A DNA stretch of 64,000 bases from positions 2,790,001 to 2,854,000 of the forward strand of contig NZ_CP058554.1 in assembly GCF_014109725.1 (NCBI RefSeq). Direction: 5' to 3'. Below are positions 50,170 to 60,394 of the stretch, piece by piece. The first letter of the stretch is position 1; each line of letters begins with the position of its first letter. The notes beneath the pieces are model-generated. The model was not told the origin of the DNA, did no database searches, and saw only the letters and a list, made by a program, of their open reading frames with translations. A program made the position numbers and the translations under genes. The stretch comes from Comamonas piscis. Lineage in GTDB: Bacteria > Pseudomonadota > Gammaproteobacteria > Burkholderiales > Burkholderiaceae_C.

Positions 50170-50768
50170 GTTGAACAATTCTCCATTCATGATTGACATT
50201 GTGCAAGTTGTTTTTGCTTGAGTTAGCAATGGTTAAAGAATCTGCGAATGAGAAAATTCATATCTATGTAAACACGAGCCTCAAAATAACGCTATATAGA
50301 TCAAGTTATTGGTGCATGCGAAGGCCTTGGCTTGGCGGACTGCTGTAGTCATGTCTTCAGTCAGTGACTCAATCGGATGTAACAAAAATCTTGAAAATTC
50401 GCAGTCGATCCTGTGTCCAGTCCGACAGTGATGGCTATAGGCAGCCACGTGACTTCAGGCGCGGCCTGGTATTTTTCGCGCACAATGCTGCCTCTTGCAG
50501 CGGAGGTGCAGGGCCGTTGAATTTTGTGTCTGTCGATGGTTGGATGACGCACGTAGCGGGCTTATGCGGACGCCAACGATCGGCAGGGCCGTCAATTTGC
50601 TGCAGGTAGATGATTCAGGATGTTTGTTGTCCAGAATGTATGGGTATTGGATTTTCTGGTGTTTTGCACATATTTGGTGCAAAAATCCCTACCAATGCCC
50701 TGCATAGGTGCAAAACTCGCTATTTACTAGCACATAAGTGACATATTTGGCAATCCTTGGCATCCCTC
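50170..50768. other. Upstream region of livJ, no gene seen
   Basis: Short open frames on both strands overlap each other and lack ribosome sites; none is supported. The region is less GC-rich than the flanking genes and presumably holds regulatory sites for livJ, but no known operator was recognised. Confidence 0.5.
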
Positions 50769-50796
50769 TTGCGAGAGTTTATTAGACCTATATGCT
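50769..50796 (+). promoter_or_regulatory. Candidate livJ promoter
   Basis: TTGCGA (50769-50774), 16-base spacer, TATGCT (50791-50796). The predicted start gives a leader of about 70 bases before livJ. Confidence 0.5.
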
Positions 50797-50872
50797 GTCT
50801 CCGCATCGCATCTGATAGTTGCTGTATTGGCAATGTCTGCGATCCATAGCTTGATTAAAAAAGGATTCCGAT

Positions 50873-51997
50873 ATGAAGGTACCGTTTCGCCTCAACTCGA
50901 TGGTGGTTGCATTTGGTCTGGCCGGCAGCATGCTGGCTGGCGCAGCCCAGGCTCAAAATATCAAGATTGGCGTGGTTATTCCTGCGACGGGTCCGCTGAC
51001 CCAGTACGGTGACATGGTCAAGGAGGGCGTGGATACGGCGCTGGAGCAGATCAATGCCGCAGGGGGCGTGAATGGCAACAAGCTCGAAGCGGTGATCGTT
51101 GACGATGCCTGCGAGCCCAAGCAAGGCCCAGTGGCCGCCAACCGCGTGGTCAACGCCAAGATCCATTACGTAGTTGGTCCCGTGTGCTCGGGCGCGGCCA
51201 TCGCTGCAGCGCCGATCTACAACAACGAAGGTGTGGTGGTCGTGACCCCATCGGCCACCTCGCCAGCGCTGACCGAAGGCAAGAACTTCACTTCCATCTT
51301 CCGCACCATTGGCCGTGACGACCAGCAAGGTCCTTTCGCTGCCAAGTTCATTTCCCAGAACGTCAAGCCCAAGAAGGTTGCCGTGCTGCATGACAAGCAA
51401 TCCTACGGCCAAGGCATTGCCACGGCGGTGCGTGACACGCTCAAGGCAGACGGCGTGAACGTCGCGTTGTTTGAAGGTATCAATGCCGGTGACAGCGATT
51501 ACTCGGCCGTGATCACCAAGCTCAAGAGCGCAGGCGTGGACTTTGTCTACTACGGCGGCTACCACCCAGAAATGGGTCTGCTGCTGCGCCAGTCGGCCGA
51601 GCAAGGCCTGAAGGTCCGCATCATGGGCCCAGAAGGTGTGGGCAATCCTGAGATCAATGCGATCGCCGGCCCGGCTGTTGAAGGCATGCTGGTGACCTTG
51701 CCAGCAGACTTCGCGTCCAACCCCAAGAACGCCGCCATCGTGAAGGCGTTCAAGGACAAGAAGCGCGATCCTTCCGGCTCGTTCCAAATGGGTTCCTACA
51801 CCGCTGTGCAAGTCATTGCGGACTCGATCAAGGCCGTGGGCAATGATGGCGCCAAGGTGGCCAAGCACCTGCACACAGCTACTTTTGACACCCCACTGGG
51901 CAAGCTCGCCTGGGATGCCAAGGGTGACCTGAAGTCCTACGACTTCCAGGTGTTCAGCTGGCACAAGGACGGCAGCAAGTCGGCTGCAACCAAGTAA
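50873..51997 (+). CDS. livJ: Branched-chain amino acid ABC transporter, periplasmic binding protein
   Basis: 374 residues. Signal peptide ends AGAAQA-Q. The mature protein begins NIKIGVVIPATGPLTQYGDM and carries LivJ-type texts (VVGPVCSGAAIAAAPIYNNE, FRTIGRDDQQGPFAAKFISQ). It captures Leu/Ile/Val or related amino acids and delivers them to LivHM. It is separated from livH by a strong terminator, a common way to make more binding protein than transporter. Confidence 0.93.
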   Translation: MKVPFRLNSMVVAFGLAGSMLAGAAQAQNIKIGVVIPATGPLTQYGDMVKEGVDTALEQINAAGGVNGNKLEAVIVDDACEPKQGPVAANRVVNAKIHYVVGPVCSGAAIAAAPIYNNEGVVVVTPSATSPALTEGKNFTSIFRTIGRDDQQGPFAAKFISQNVKPKKVAVLHDKQSYGQGIATAVRDTLKADGVNVALFEGINAGDSDYSAVITKLKSAGVDFVYYGGYHPEMGLLLRQSAEQGLKVRIMGPEGVGNPEINAIAGPAVEGMLVTLPADFASNPKNAAIVKAFKDKKRDPSGSFQMGSYTAVQVIADSIKAVGNDGAKVAKHLHTATFDTPLGKLAWDAKGDLKSYDFQVFSWHKDGSKSAATK

Positions 51998-52006
51998 GTG
52001 TTTGGC

Positions 52007-52043
52007 AAAAGCATGGCTCTACCACATAGAGCCATGCTTTTTT
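52007..52043 (+). terminator. Intrinsic terminator between livJ and livH
   Basis: Fifteen-base perfect stem (52007-52021 with 52027-52041), five-base loop, then T-rich. It lies 10 bases after the livJ stop. The downstream genes probably depend on read-through or on a promoter of their own. Confidence 0.9.
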
Positions 52044-52086
52044 ATTTTGGCTGCCACAAGCGCCAATGGAATTGGGTTGGTACGGT

Positions 52087-53010
52087 ATGAACGATTTTTT
52101 GCCCCAATTCATACAGCAGTTGTTCAATGGCTTGTCACTGGGTGCGATCTACGCGCTGGTGGCCATTGGCTACACGATGGTGTATGGAATTATCGGAATG
52201 ATTAATTTCGCCCACGGCGAGATTTATATGATTGCGGCCTATATCGGCCTGGTGACCTTGTCAGCCATCGGCACACAAAGCGGGCTGCCGGTTTTTGTGG
52301 TGATTGGTGCGATGCTGCTGGTGGCCGTGGTGCTGACCGGCGTTTACGGCTATGTCGTTGAGCAAGTGGCCTACAAGCCCTTGCGCAGCAGCCCACGCCT
52401 GGTGGCGCTGATCTCGGCCATCGGTATGTCCATCTTTTTGCAGAACTGGGTGGCCCTGGGGCAGGGCGCGCGCGATATGGCGGTGCCGTCGCTGTTGCCT
52501 GGTGCATTCAACTTCCACATGGGTGATTTCGAGGTGTTTGTGCCTTACACCCGTGTCTTGATCATTGTGGTCGCAGTGGTATTGATGGCTGCGCTGACGC
52601 TCTACATCCGCCACTCGCGCATGGGCCGCGCGTCGCGCGCCTGCTCGCAGGATATGCAGATGGCCAACCTGCTGGGCATCGATACCAACAAAGTAGTGTC
52701 GTTCACCTTCATTCTGGGTGCCGTGCTGGCTGCCGTGGGTGGGGTGCTGATTGCGCTGGCGATTGGCAAGCTCAACCCCTACATCGGCTTTGTCGCCGGC
52801 ATCAAGGCCTTCACGGCGGCCGTGCTGGGCGGTATCGGCAGCATTCCGGGCGCCATGCTGGGAGGCGTGTTGCTGGGCGTGGCAGAGACCATGGCCGCCG
52901 CCTATATCTCCTCGGAGTACAAAGACATCGTCGCCTTTGGCCTGCTGGTGCTGATCTTGCTCTTCCGCCCCACGGGCCTCTTGGGCAAGCCTGAAGTGGA
53001 GAAGGTCTGA
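52087..53010 (+). CDS. livH: Branched-chain amino acid ABC transporter permease LivH
   Basis: 307 residues from the ATG at 52087 ([20 protein letters not shown]), which matches the family N-terminus; an ATG at 52066 would add 7 residues. Eight or so membrane helices, with [20 protein letters not shown] and [19 protein letters not shown]-terminal [17 protein letters not shown]. Forms the channel with LivM. The TGA overlaps the livM start. Confidence 0.92.
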   Translation: MNDFLPQFIQQLFNGLSLGAIYALVAIGYTMVYGIIGMINFAHGEIYMIAAYIGLVTLSAIGTQSGLPVFVVIGAMLLVAVVLTGVYGYVVEQVAYKPLRSSPRLVALISAIGMSIFLQNWVALGQGARDMAVPSLLPGAFNFHMGDFEVFVPYTRVLIIVVAVVLMAALTLYIRHSRMGRASRACSQDMQMANLLGIDTNKVVSFTFILGAVLAAVGGVLIALAIGKLNPYIGFVAGIKAFTAAVLGGIGSIPGAMLGGVLLGVAETMAAAYISSEYKDIVAFGLLVLILLFRPTGLLGKPEVEKV

Positions 53011-54239
53011 TGATGAAAGCGAACCTCAAAAACGCCATCATCTCGGCGGTGCTGGCAGCCTTGGTGGTGGTGCCCATCTTTGGTCTGCACCTGGAGCGCA
53101 AGGGCGGCCAGAACTACATTGAGCCGCACTGGAACCTGGTGATCTGGGGCTTTGTGATTGTGCTGGTGCTGCAGCTCATCAAACCAATGCTGGGCAAGCA
53201 CATGGCGCGTGTGCAGGCACCGCGCCTGCCCGCGGTGAGCGCGCGCATGCGCATGACCCTGATGTGGCTGGTGATTGTGGCAGCTATTGCTTGGCCGTTT
53301 TTCAGCGGCCGCAATGCAGTCGACATCGCCACGTTGGCCTTGATCTATGTGATGCTGGGCCTGGGGCTGAACATTGTTGTGGGCTTTGCCGGTCTGCTGG
53401 ACCTGGGCTTTGTCGGCTTTTATGCCGTGGGTGCCTACACCTATGCCTTGCTGTTCCACTGGGCCGGTTGGTCGTTCTGGGAGGCGCTGCCACTGTCCGG
53501 CGCTGCCGCTGCCTTGTTCGGCTTCTTGCTGGGCTTTCCGGTGTTGCGCCTGCGCGGCGATTACCTGGCCATCGTGACCTTGGGCTTTGGCGAAATCATC
53601 CGCCTGCTGCTGGTCAACCTGGTGGATTTCACCGGTGGTCCTGACGGCATCTCCAGCATTCCCAAGCCCACCCTGTTCGGATTTGAGCTGACGCGTACGG
53701 CGTCCCAAGAAGGCGCACAGACCTTGCAGCAGTTCCTGGGCATGGAGTTCAACACCATGCACATGGTGGTCTTCCTCTACCTGCTGGCGCTGGGCCTGGC
53801 GCTGTTCACCTTGTGGATCAGCAACCGCCTCATTCGCATGCCGATTGGCCGTGCCTGGGAAGCCTTGCGCGAAGACGAGGTGGCCTGCAAGTCGCTGGGC
53901 ATGAACCCCACCAAGATCAAGCTCTCGGCCTTCACCTTGGGCGCCATGTTCGCTGGCTTTGGCGGTGCATTTTTTGCGGCACGCCAGGGCATTGTCAGCC
54001 CCGAATCCTTCAGCTTCATCGAGTCCGCCCTGATCCTGGCCATCGTGGTGCTGGGTGGCATGGGCTCGCAAATCGGGGTGGTGGTCGCTGCGATCCTGAT
54101 CACGGTGCTGCCGGAGCTGGCGCGCGAGTTCTCGGAATACCGCATGCTGATTTTCGGCCTGGTGATGATCTTGATGATGGTGTGGCGTCCACAGGGTCTG
54201 TTCCCAATGAAGCGCTACCACGAAGAGTTGAAGCAATGA
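53010..54239 (+). CDS. livM: Branched-chain amino acid ABC transporter permease LivM
   Basis: 409 residues, starting at one of two adjacent ATGs overlapping the livH stop. N-terminal helices ([20 protein letters not shown]) are followed by the LivM core ([40 protein letters not shown]) and [20 protein letters not shown] at the end. Pairs with LivH in the inner membrane. Confidence 0.93.
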   Translation: MMKANLKNAIISAVLAALVVVPIFGLHLERKGGQNYIEPHWNLVIWGFVIVLVLQLIKPMLGKHMARVQAPRLPAVSARMRMTLMWLVIVAAIAWPFFSGRNAVDIATLALIYVMLGLGLNIVVGFAGLLDLGFVGFYAVGAYTYALLFHWAGWSFWEALPLSGAAAALFGFLLGFPVLRLRGDYLAIVTLGFGEIIRLLLVNLVDFTGGPDGISSIPKPTLFGFELTRTASQEGAQTLQQFLGMEFNTMHMVVFLYLLALGLALFTLWISNRLIRMPIGRAWEALREDEVACKSLGMNPTKIKLSAFTLGAMFAGFGGAFFAARQGIVSPESFSFIESALILAIVVLGGMGSQIGVVVAAILITVLPELAREFSEYRMLIFGLVMILMMVWRPQGLFPMKRYHEELKQ

Positions 54240-54276
54240 CCGTAAACACGGAAAACGCAAACAGGGAGAAGTGTTT

Positions 54277-55043
54277 ATGAGTCAAAGCATATTGAAGGTG
54301 GAAGGCCTGTGCATGCGCTTTGGCGGCTTGCTGGCCGTCGACCAGGTCGCGCTCGATGTCAAGCCGCAAGAGGTGTTTGCCATCATCGGCCCCAATGGCG
54401 CGGGCAAGACCACGGTGTTCAATTGCATCAGCGGCTTCTACAAGCCCACGTCCGGCACAGTGTCGCTGGATGGGCAATCGATTGCCGGGCTGGCCAGCCA
54501 CCAGGTCGCCAACCACGGCGTGGTGCGCACCTTCCAGAACGTGCGCCTGTTCAAGGGCATGACGGTGCTGGAAAACCTGTTGGTGGCACAGCACCAGCAG
54601 ACCAAGCGCAACTTGCTGTCGGGCCTGTTCAAGACCAAGGCCTACCGCCAGGCGGAGGAACAAGCCCAGGAGCGGGCCGTTCATTGGCTCGATGTCATGG
54701 GGCTGCGCGCCTTCAGCAACCGCGAGGCGGGCAACCTGGCCTATGGCCACCAGCGCCGGCTGGAGATCGCGCGCTGCATGATCACCAAGCCCAAGCTGCT
54801 GATGCTTGACGAGCCCGCTGCTGGCCTCAACCCGCAAGAGAAGGTGGAGCTGCAGCACCTCATCGACCGCTTGCGCCGGGAGTACGGCGTGACCGTGCTG
54901 CTGATCGAGCACGACATGAGTCTGGTGATGGGGGTGTCCGAGCGCATCCTGGTGATGGAGTATGGCAAGCCGATTGCACTGGGTGTGCCGGAGGTCATTC
55001 GCAATGACGAACGCGTGATCAAGGCGTACCTGGGAGAGTCCTG

Positions 55044-55044
<1 letters not shown>
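54277..55044 (+). CDS. livG: Branched-chain amino acid ABC transporter ATPase LivG
   Basis: 255 residues from the ATG at 54277 with AGGGAGA upstream. Walker A GPNGAGKTT, Q-loop VRTFQNVRLF, the family-specific AYGHQRRLEIARCM in place of LSGGQ, and Walker B LLMLDEPAAGLNP. It drives uptake together with LivF. Its TGA overlaps the livF ATG. Confidence 0.94.
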
Positions 55045-55754
<710 letters not shown>

Positions 55755-55788
55755 TCCGCGCAACGGCCGAGCGGGGCACACAAGGCAA

Positions 55789-55816
55789 AGCCGCTCCCAG
55801 TAGGGAGCGGCTTTTT
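55789..55816 (+). terminator. Intrinsic terminator after livF
   Basis: Perfect ten-base stem AGCCGCTCCC/GGGAGCGGCT with AGTA loop, followed by TTTT. It separates the liv operon from the convergent LOG-family gene. Confidence 0.9.
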
Positions 55817-55837
55817 CGTGGGCGCTGTGTCAGGCCG

Positions 55838-56704
55838 TCAGGCGGGCTGGTAATAGGCCTGGATAAGGCGGCAGGCCTCGTGCACATCATCGGTGATGTT
55901 GAACAGCTTGACGTTCTCGGGCGAGATGGTGCCGTACTCGATCATCACGTCGAAATTGAGCATGCGCGTCCAGTAATCAACGCCAAACAGCACGATCGGC
56001 ACGCTCTTGGCCTTGTGGGTCTGTACCAAGGTAAGCACTTCAAAAAGCTCATCCATGGTGCCAAAGCCGCCCGGGAACACCACCAAGGCCTTGGCGCGCA
56101 TCATCAGGTGCATCTTGCGCAGCGCAAAGTAGTGGAACTTGAAGCACAGCTCGGGGGTGATGTAGCGGTTGCCCGATTGCTCGTGCGGCAAGGTGATGTT
56201 CATGCCGACATTGGGTGCATGCTCTTCGGAAGCCCCGCGGTTGGCGGCCTCCATGATGCCGGGGCCGCCGCCGGTGCAGATGTAGAGGCGGTCTTCGAGT
56301 TTCTGGGTTTCGCTGAACTTGGCGACCAGGCGCGCAAAACGGCGGGCTGCATCGTAGTAGCGGCTGGTGGCCACTGCGCGCTGCGCCACCGCAATGGCTT
56401 GGGCATCACCTTGGGCAGTGGCGGCCGCCAGCAGCTGCGCCGCTTCATCCGGGGCCACAAAGCGTGCGCTGCCAAACACCACCACGGTGTTGTTGATGCC
56501 CTGAGCCGTCAGCTCCAGATCGGGTTTGAGCATCTCCAGCTGGAAACGGATGGAGCGGGTTTCGCGGCGGCTCAAAAACTCGGGATCGGCAAAGGCGAGG
56601 CGGTAGGAATCGCGCTTGGCGGCTTGCTCTGCCGGCATTTCGTTACCGAACAGGTTCCAGTCATGCGCCATGACTTGTTCGTCGAGTTGGGTGTTGGCGT
56701 CCAT
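55838..56704 (-). CDS. LOG-family protein (TIGR00730-type nucleotide phosphoribohydrolase-like)
   Basis: 288 residues from the ATG at 56704 with GGAGAAG upstream; the longer frame would add a spurious hydrophobic leader. The Rossmann fold has VVVFGSARF, GGGPGIMEAANRGA and the LOG motif PGGFGTMDELFE. Relatives cleave nucleotide 5'-monophosphates or cytokinin nucleotides; the substrate here is not known. About 90 residues precede the core, as in the longer bacterial members. Confidence 0.88.
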   Translation of the reverse strand: MDANTQLDEQVMAHDWNLFGNEMPAEQAAKRDSYRLAFADPEFLSRRETRSIRFQLEMLKPDLELTAQGINNTVVVFGSARFVAPDEAAQLLAAATAQGDAQAIAVAQRAVATSRYYDAARRFARLVAKFSETQKLEDRLYICTGGGPGIMEAANRGASEEHAPNVGMNITLPHEQSGNRYITPELCFKFHYFALRKMHLMMRAKALVVFPGGFGTMDELFEVLTLVQTHKAKSVPIVLFGVDYWTRMLNFDVMIEYGTISPENVKLFNITDDVHEACRLIQAYYQPA

Positions 56705-56848
56705 GGTCTTCTCCAGCTTTCTCAATGCCGGTGCCCAGCAGGCAGCAGCGTTCACAAAAAACACGAGCAGCGCAAGCGGGGCCTGCGCTGCTACTGAATA
56801 TAGAGCGATTTGGGCACGCTGCTGGTGCAATACTTCAAAAAATAGGTA

Positions 56849-57232
56849 TCAGCGTGGGGCCCAGAGTGCCTGGCCGGTCGCCAGTCCCAAGGCGGTGAGT
56901 GCCAGCGAGCCCAGCAGGTGCAGACTGCATTGCAGCAGTGCCAAGCCATAGCGCTGAGCCTGCAGCATGGATACCGTTTCCGCCGAGAAGCTGGAGAACG
57001 TGGTGAGCGCCCCCAGAAAGCCGGTGATCAGCACCAGACGCCAGACCGGGTCTATGCCGGGCGAGTTCTGGAACAGAGCCACCAGCAACCCAATGGCGTA
57101 GCCGCCCACCAGGTTGGCCGCCAAGGTGCCCCAGGGCAGCAGCGCATGCGGCTGGTTGAGCCAGCGACCCAATTGCCAACGTGCCAGAGCGCCCAGGCAG
57201 GCGCCAATCGATATGCCAATAACATTCCACAT
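56849..57232 (-). CDS. crcB: Fluoride channel CrcB (FluC)
   Basis: 127 residues from the ATG at 57232. Four membrane helices with GTLAANLVGGYAIG (conserved Asn) and GFLGALTTFSSFSAE, the fluoride channel signatures. It forms a dual-topology dimer exporting fluoride. No fluoride riboswitch is recognisable in the short upstream gap. Confidence 0.93.
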   Translation of the reverse strand: MWNVIGISIGACLGALARWQLGRWLNQPHALLPWGTLAANLVGGYAIGLLVALFQNSPGIDPVWRLVLITGFLGALTTFSSFSAETVSMLQAQRYGLALLQCSLHLLGSLALTALGLATGQALWAPR

Positions 57233-57301
57233 GGCAGGCAGCTTAGCAGGGAGTGGCTGTTTGCGTGAAGAACCGAGCTCAGCCCTGGGAGGCATTCCTG
57301 C

Positions 57302-59122
57302 TCAGCGCGTTTGCACAATGTCCTGCCAGGCGGCATAGGCGGCCAGCACGGCGGCGCGCTGCACGGTATGGGCAAACACCAGTGCATCGCCCACCACCGT
57401 CTGGTCGGGGAACTCGGTGATCAGGCTCACGGGAGTGAGCCCGTCGTTATCGACCTGCATGGTGCAGGGCGTGCCATGCCGCAGCGCAAACGGCTGGCGA
57501 CCGGAGTGGCTTTGGTACAGCGCCAATTGGCGGCGGTTGTACTCTGGCAAGCCCTCAACCCGCAGCAAGGCCAGCGCCACTTGCTCGGCAAGCGCTTCTG
57601 CCTGGGGCTGCCAGTCTTCGTGGTAGCGCAGTATCAGAAAAAAACCTTTAGGAATGGTCCACAGGTCAAAGCCTTGCGGCACATAGCCCGACAAGGGACG
57701 CGTCCATTCATGCGCCGGGTAGCCATGCAGGCTCAGGTGCAACTGCGCAGCACTGGCGGCAACCGCATCTCGCCGCACGGCGCCCTCCCACCAGGGCGCA
57801 TGGTCGCGGTAGGCCAGGTCATCGCCCAATGCGGTGTAGCGCGTAGCATGGTGCATCTGCTCAGGGGCGTAGCGGCAATACCACTGGTGCAGGTCATAAC
57901 CGTCCGGGTTTTCAATGGGGATGTAGGCGAAGTGGCTGTCTGCCTGCTGGGCCAGTGCCAGCGCGCCGCGCAAGGCCCCGGTGACGCCCGATATCTCATT
58001 GGCATGCTGGCCGCCGCTCAGCACGACGGGGTGCTGGCTGCCTTTTTTATAGGTCGCGGCAATGCTGCGGCCCTGCACGCTTTGGCTGCTGCAGGCGATT
58101 CCGTAGGCGTCGAAGAGCGGCTGGACCAGCGCGTGCATCTGGTCCAGGCTCGGTGCACGCTGCAACTGCGCGGCATTGGTATCTGCATCGGCGATGTTGT
58201 TGGGGCTGAATGCGGCCGGTGGCAGGCGGTCATGTCCCTCCGGCAGCGGCTCGGACAGCGGCAGGGCACGGATCTGCAGATCGATGACCTGCAGCTCCAG
58301 AGGCTGGGATTGCGCAGCCATGCGAATGTCCGGCACGATCTGGCCGGGCTGCAGGCGGCGGTCACCGGCTGCGCGGCCGGACAGCTTTTGGAAGTGCTCC
58401 AGCAGCGAGAAGTACAGATCCTCGTGCATGGCCTCTGGCGTGCTCATGGTCTCGCCAGTGGCGGCAATCGCCTGCTCAAAACCCGGCAGTTGCATGGCAA
58501 TGTGCAGGCGGCCAAAAAACGGCTCAGTCTGCGGCCAGGCATGCTGCGCAATAGCCTGCATGGCCTGGGCATAGGCTGCTTCATAGTCGCTGAGCAAGGC
58601 GGCATCGTGCACGAGTTCCCCCTCGTCATTGTGCGCCTGCTGCCAGCCGCAGGGGGTGATGCCGCTACCGCCATGTGCGGACTGGAAGGCCCGGTTGGGT
58701 GCGAACACGCGCAGCTTGTGGCTGCGCCCATCCTGGTAGTGCAGTTGAAGATCGTAGGTGCTGTTGTGCTGGCCGGCCTGCATTTGCAGCGCTGCACCGG
58801 GCGGCAGCATGGCGGCCAGCGGGTAGGCTTCCAGCATGAAGCGGTTGGGCGCGGCATCCGCATGCAGCGGGTAGTGCAGATGCAGGCTTTGCAGACCGGC
58901 GGTGTCCAGGTCCTCCAGCACCGCATGCACCAGGGGTTTGTAAGCGCTGTGAATGCGGGCGCGGACGCCCAGCTGGGCCAGTTGCTGCTCGGCGGCCCGC
59001 CGCGCGGCGAGGCCCTCAAAACACCAGAGCTGCCACAGCAGATCGGGCTGCGGTTGGGCAAGGCGCTCCGCGACCCAGTGGGTGAGCGTGCGGTCTATGG
59101 TGCTGGAGAGCAGAAGCGTCAT
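57302..59122 (-). CDS. M14-type zinc carboxypeptidase family protein
   Basis: 606 residues. The C-terminal half carries the zinc ligands HANE in SGGQHANEISGVTG (near residue 370) and a distal His in LHLSLHGYPAHEW, with the substrate text IENPDGYDLHQWYCRYAPEQ. The N-terminal 300 residues are unassigned and may be a separate domain. No signal peptide is visible, so it is probably cytoplasmic. Substrate unknown. Stands alone between crcB and the mrp operon. Confidence 0.82.
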   Translation of the reverse strand: MTLLLSSTIDRTLTHWVAERLAQPQPDLLWQLWCFEGLAARRAAEQQLAQLGVRARIHSAYKPLVHAVLEDLDTAGLQSLHLHYPLHADAAPNRFMLEAYPLAAMLPPGAALQMQAGQHNSTYDLQLHYQDGRSHKLRVFAPNRAFQSAHGGSGITPCGWQQAHNDEGELVHDAALLSDYEAAYAQAMQAIAQHAWPQTEPFFGRLHIAMQLPGFEQAIAATGETMSTPEAMHEDLYFSLLEHFQKLSGRAAGDRRLQPGQIVPDIRMAAQSQPLELQVIDLQIRALPLSEPLPEGHDRLPPAAFSPNNIADADTNAAQLQRAPSLDQMHALVQPLFDAYGIACSSQSVQGRSIAATYKKGSQHPVVLSGGQHANEISGVTGALRGALALAQQADSHFAYIPIENPDGYDLHQWYCRYAPEQMHHATRYTALGDDLAYRDHAPWWEGAVRRDAVAASAAQLHLSLHGYPAHEWTRPLSGYVPQGFDLWTIPKGFFLILRYHEDWQPQAEALAEQVALALLRVEGLPEYNRRQLALYQSHSGRQPFALRHGTPCTMQVDNDGLTPVSLITEFPDQTVVGDALVFAHTVQRAAVLAAYAAWQDIVQTR

Positions 59123-59256
59123 GGCGAGGCCTGGGGTGAGGATGCGTGTGATCCAGCAGCATAGAACAAGCCTGCTGTTCTTGCTGTCACCCGGCCCTTA
59201 TTCCCGCATGCGACTGATCCGTGGGACTCGGTTAGCCGTCTATCGCCATCCTGGGT

Positions 59257-59634
59257 TCAGGCGTCGTTGGCATCAGGGCTGGCAGAAACGATGCGGCTCA
59301 GGCTGGGCGGCACATCCTTGCCCATGCGACGGTCGCGGAACAGCGCAGCGCGCATCAAAAAGATGTTCGTGATGGGCACGGCCACCGACAACAGCACAGC
59401 AATCAGCAAAGTGTGAAAGCTGGGCTTGTGCGACTGCAGGCTGAAAAAGAGCACCGAGCTCCAGACAATCAGCCAGCAGCCGGCGCAGGCAATGATCGAT
59501 GGGGTATGCACGCGCTCGTAGTAGCTGGGCAGGCGAAACAGGCTGAGCGCACCAATCAAGGTGACCAAGGTGCCAGCCAGCACCAGCACCGATACGACGA
59601 TCTGCACCCAGATCGGCAGGTTGATTTCCGTCAT
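59257..59634 (-). CDS. mrpG: Mrp Na+(K+)/H+ antiporter subunit G
   Basis: 125 residues. Three membrane helices (WVQIVVSVLVLAGTLVTLIG, ACAGCWLIVWSSVLFFSLQS, LLIAVLLSVAVPITNIFLMR) and the MnhG/PhaG text SLFRLPSYYERVHTPS. Last gene of the leftward mrp operon; its ATG overlaps the mrpF stop. The complex exchanges cytoplasmic Na+ or K+ for protons. Confidence 0.92.
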   Translation of the reverse strand: MTEINLPIWVQIVVSVLVLAGTLVTLIGALSLFRLPSYYERVHTPSIIACAGCWLIVWSSVLFFSLQSHKPSFHTLLIAVLLSVAVPITNIFLMRAALFRDRRMGKDVPPSLSRIVSASPDANDA

Positions 59635-59909
59635 TCGATCACCTCCCCGCGCAGCAGGAACTTGGCCATGGCCGTCGAGCTGACAAAGCCGAACAGCGCG
59701 ATGAGCAGCGCGGCCTCAAAGTAATTGACCGATGCATAGTGGATGCCCAGCACTAGCATGGCGAGCATGCCGATCAGGTACATGCAGTCCAGTGCCAGCA
59801 CGCGGTCCTGGGCCTGCGGCCCTTTGAGCAGGCGGATCATCGCAAACAACATGGCCAGCAGCAAAATGAAAAGGGCTGCCGGCATGGTCCAGGCAAGAAT
59901 GATGTTCAT
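59631..59909 (-). CDS. mrpF: Mrp antiporter subunit F
   Basis: 92 residues, three helices, with the MnhF texts RLLKGPQAQDRVLALDCMYL and AALLIALFGFVSSTAMAKFL. Overlaps both neighbours by four bases, giving tight translational coupling. Confidence 0.92.
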   Translation of the reverse strand: MNIILAWTMPAALFILLLAMLFAMIRLLKGPQAQDRVLALDCMYLIGMLAMLVLGIHYASVNYFEAALLIALFGFVSSTAMAKFLLRGEVIE

Positions 59910-60394
59910 TCGAAAATCTCCATGAGGGGCCGTTCATAGAAGGCCTTGATGTGGTCGATGACGCCCTGGGGGTCATCCGCCTCCAGCACATGCAACAGCA
60001 GGATGGATCTGTCGCGCGATATCTCGGCCCAGGCGGTGCCCGGGGTGATACAGACGATCATCGCGAGCACGGCCAAGCCGTTGGGATCCCGCAGCTGCAA
60101 GGGAACATGCACAAAGCCGGCGGGTTTCTTGCGGCTGCCCGGCATCAGCAGCAGGCGCAGCACCGCAGCATTGGATTGCACCGAATCAGCCGCAACCCGC
60201 AGGCCCAGGCGAAGGATGGTGCCGGGCTTTTTGATGCTGACCGAGCGCGGACGCAGGCCTTGGGTGAGCATGGGAATCAGCCATCCCAGCAGCACGCCGA
60301 GGATGATCTGCCCGGGGCTGGCACTGCGGTTGAGCAGCAGCCACACCAGGCACAGGAGCACGGAAAGCAGGGGCGCAGGGAAAAGCCGCTTCAT
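59906..60394 (-). CDS. mrpE: Mrp antiporter subunit E
   Basis: 162 residues. N-terminal helices (LLSVLLCLVWLLLNRSASPG, IILGVLLGWLIPMLTQ) are followed by a cytoplasmic domain with PLQLRDPNGLAVLAMIVCIT and PGTAWAEISRDRSILLLHVL, typical of MnhE/PhaE. Overlaps D and F by four bases each. Confidence 0.92.
   Translation of the reverse strand: MKRLFPAPLLSVLLCLVWLLLNRSASPGQIILGVLLGWLIPMLTQGLRPRSVSIKKPGTILRLGLRVAADSVQSNAAVLRLLLMPGSRKKPAGFVHVPLQLRDPNGLAVLAMIVCITPGTAWAEISRDRSILLLHVLEADDPQGVIDHIKAFYERPLMEIFE

Noticed and set aside
50361..50707. Several overlapping short frames on both strands upstream of livJ
   Set aside because: They overlap each other, lack ribosome sites and have mixed codon use; treated as non-coding.
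57311..59164. 617-residue rightward frame opposite the metallopeptidase
   Set aside because: Shadow of a real gene with zinc motifs on the other strand; its composition (Gln/Gly/His-rich) is typical of antisense translation in GC-rich DNA.
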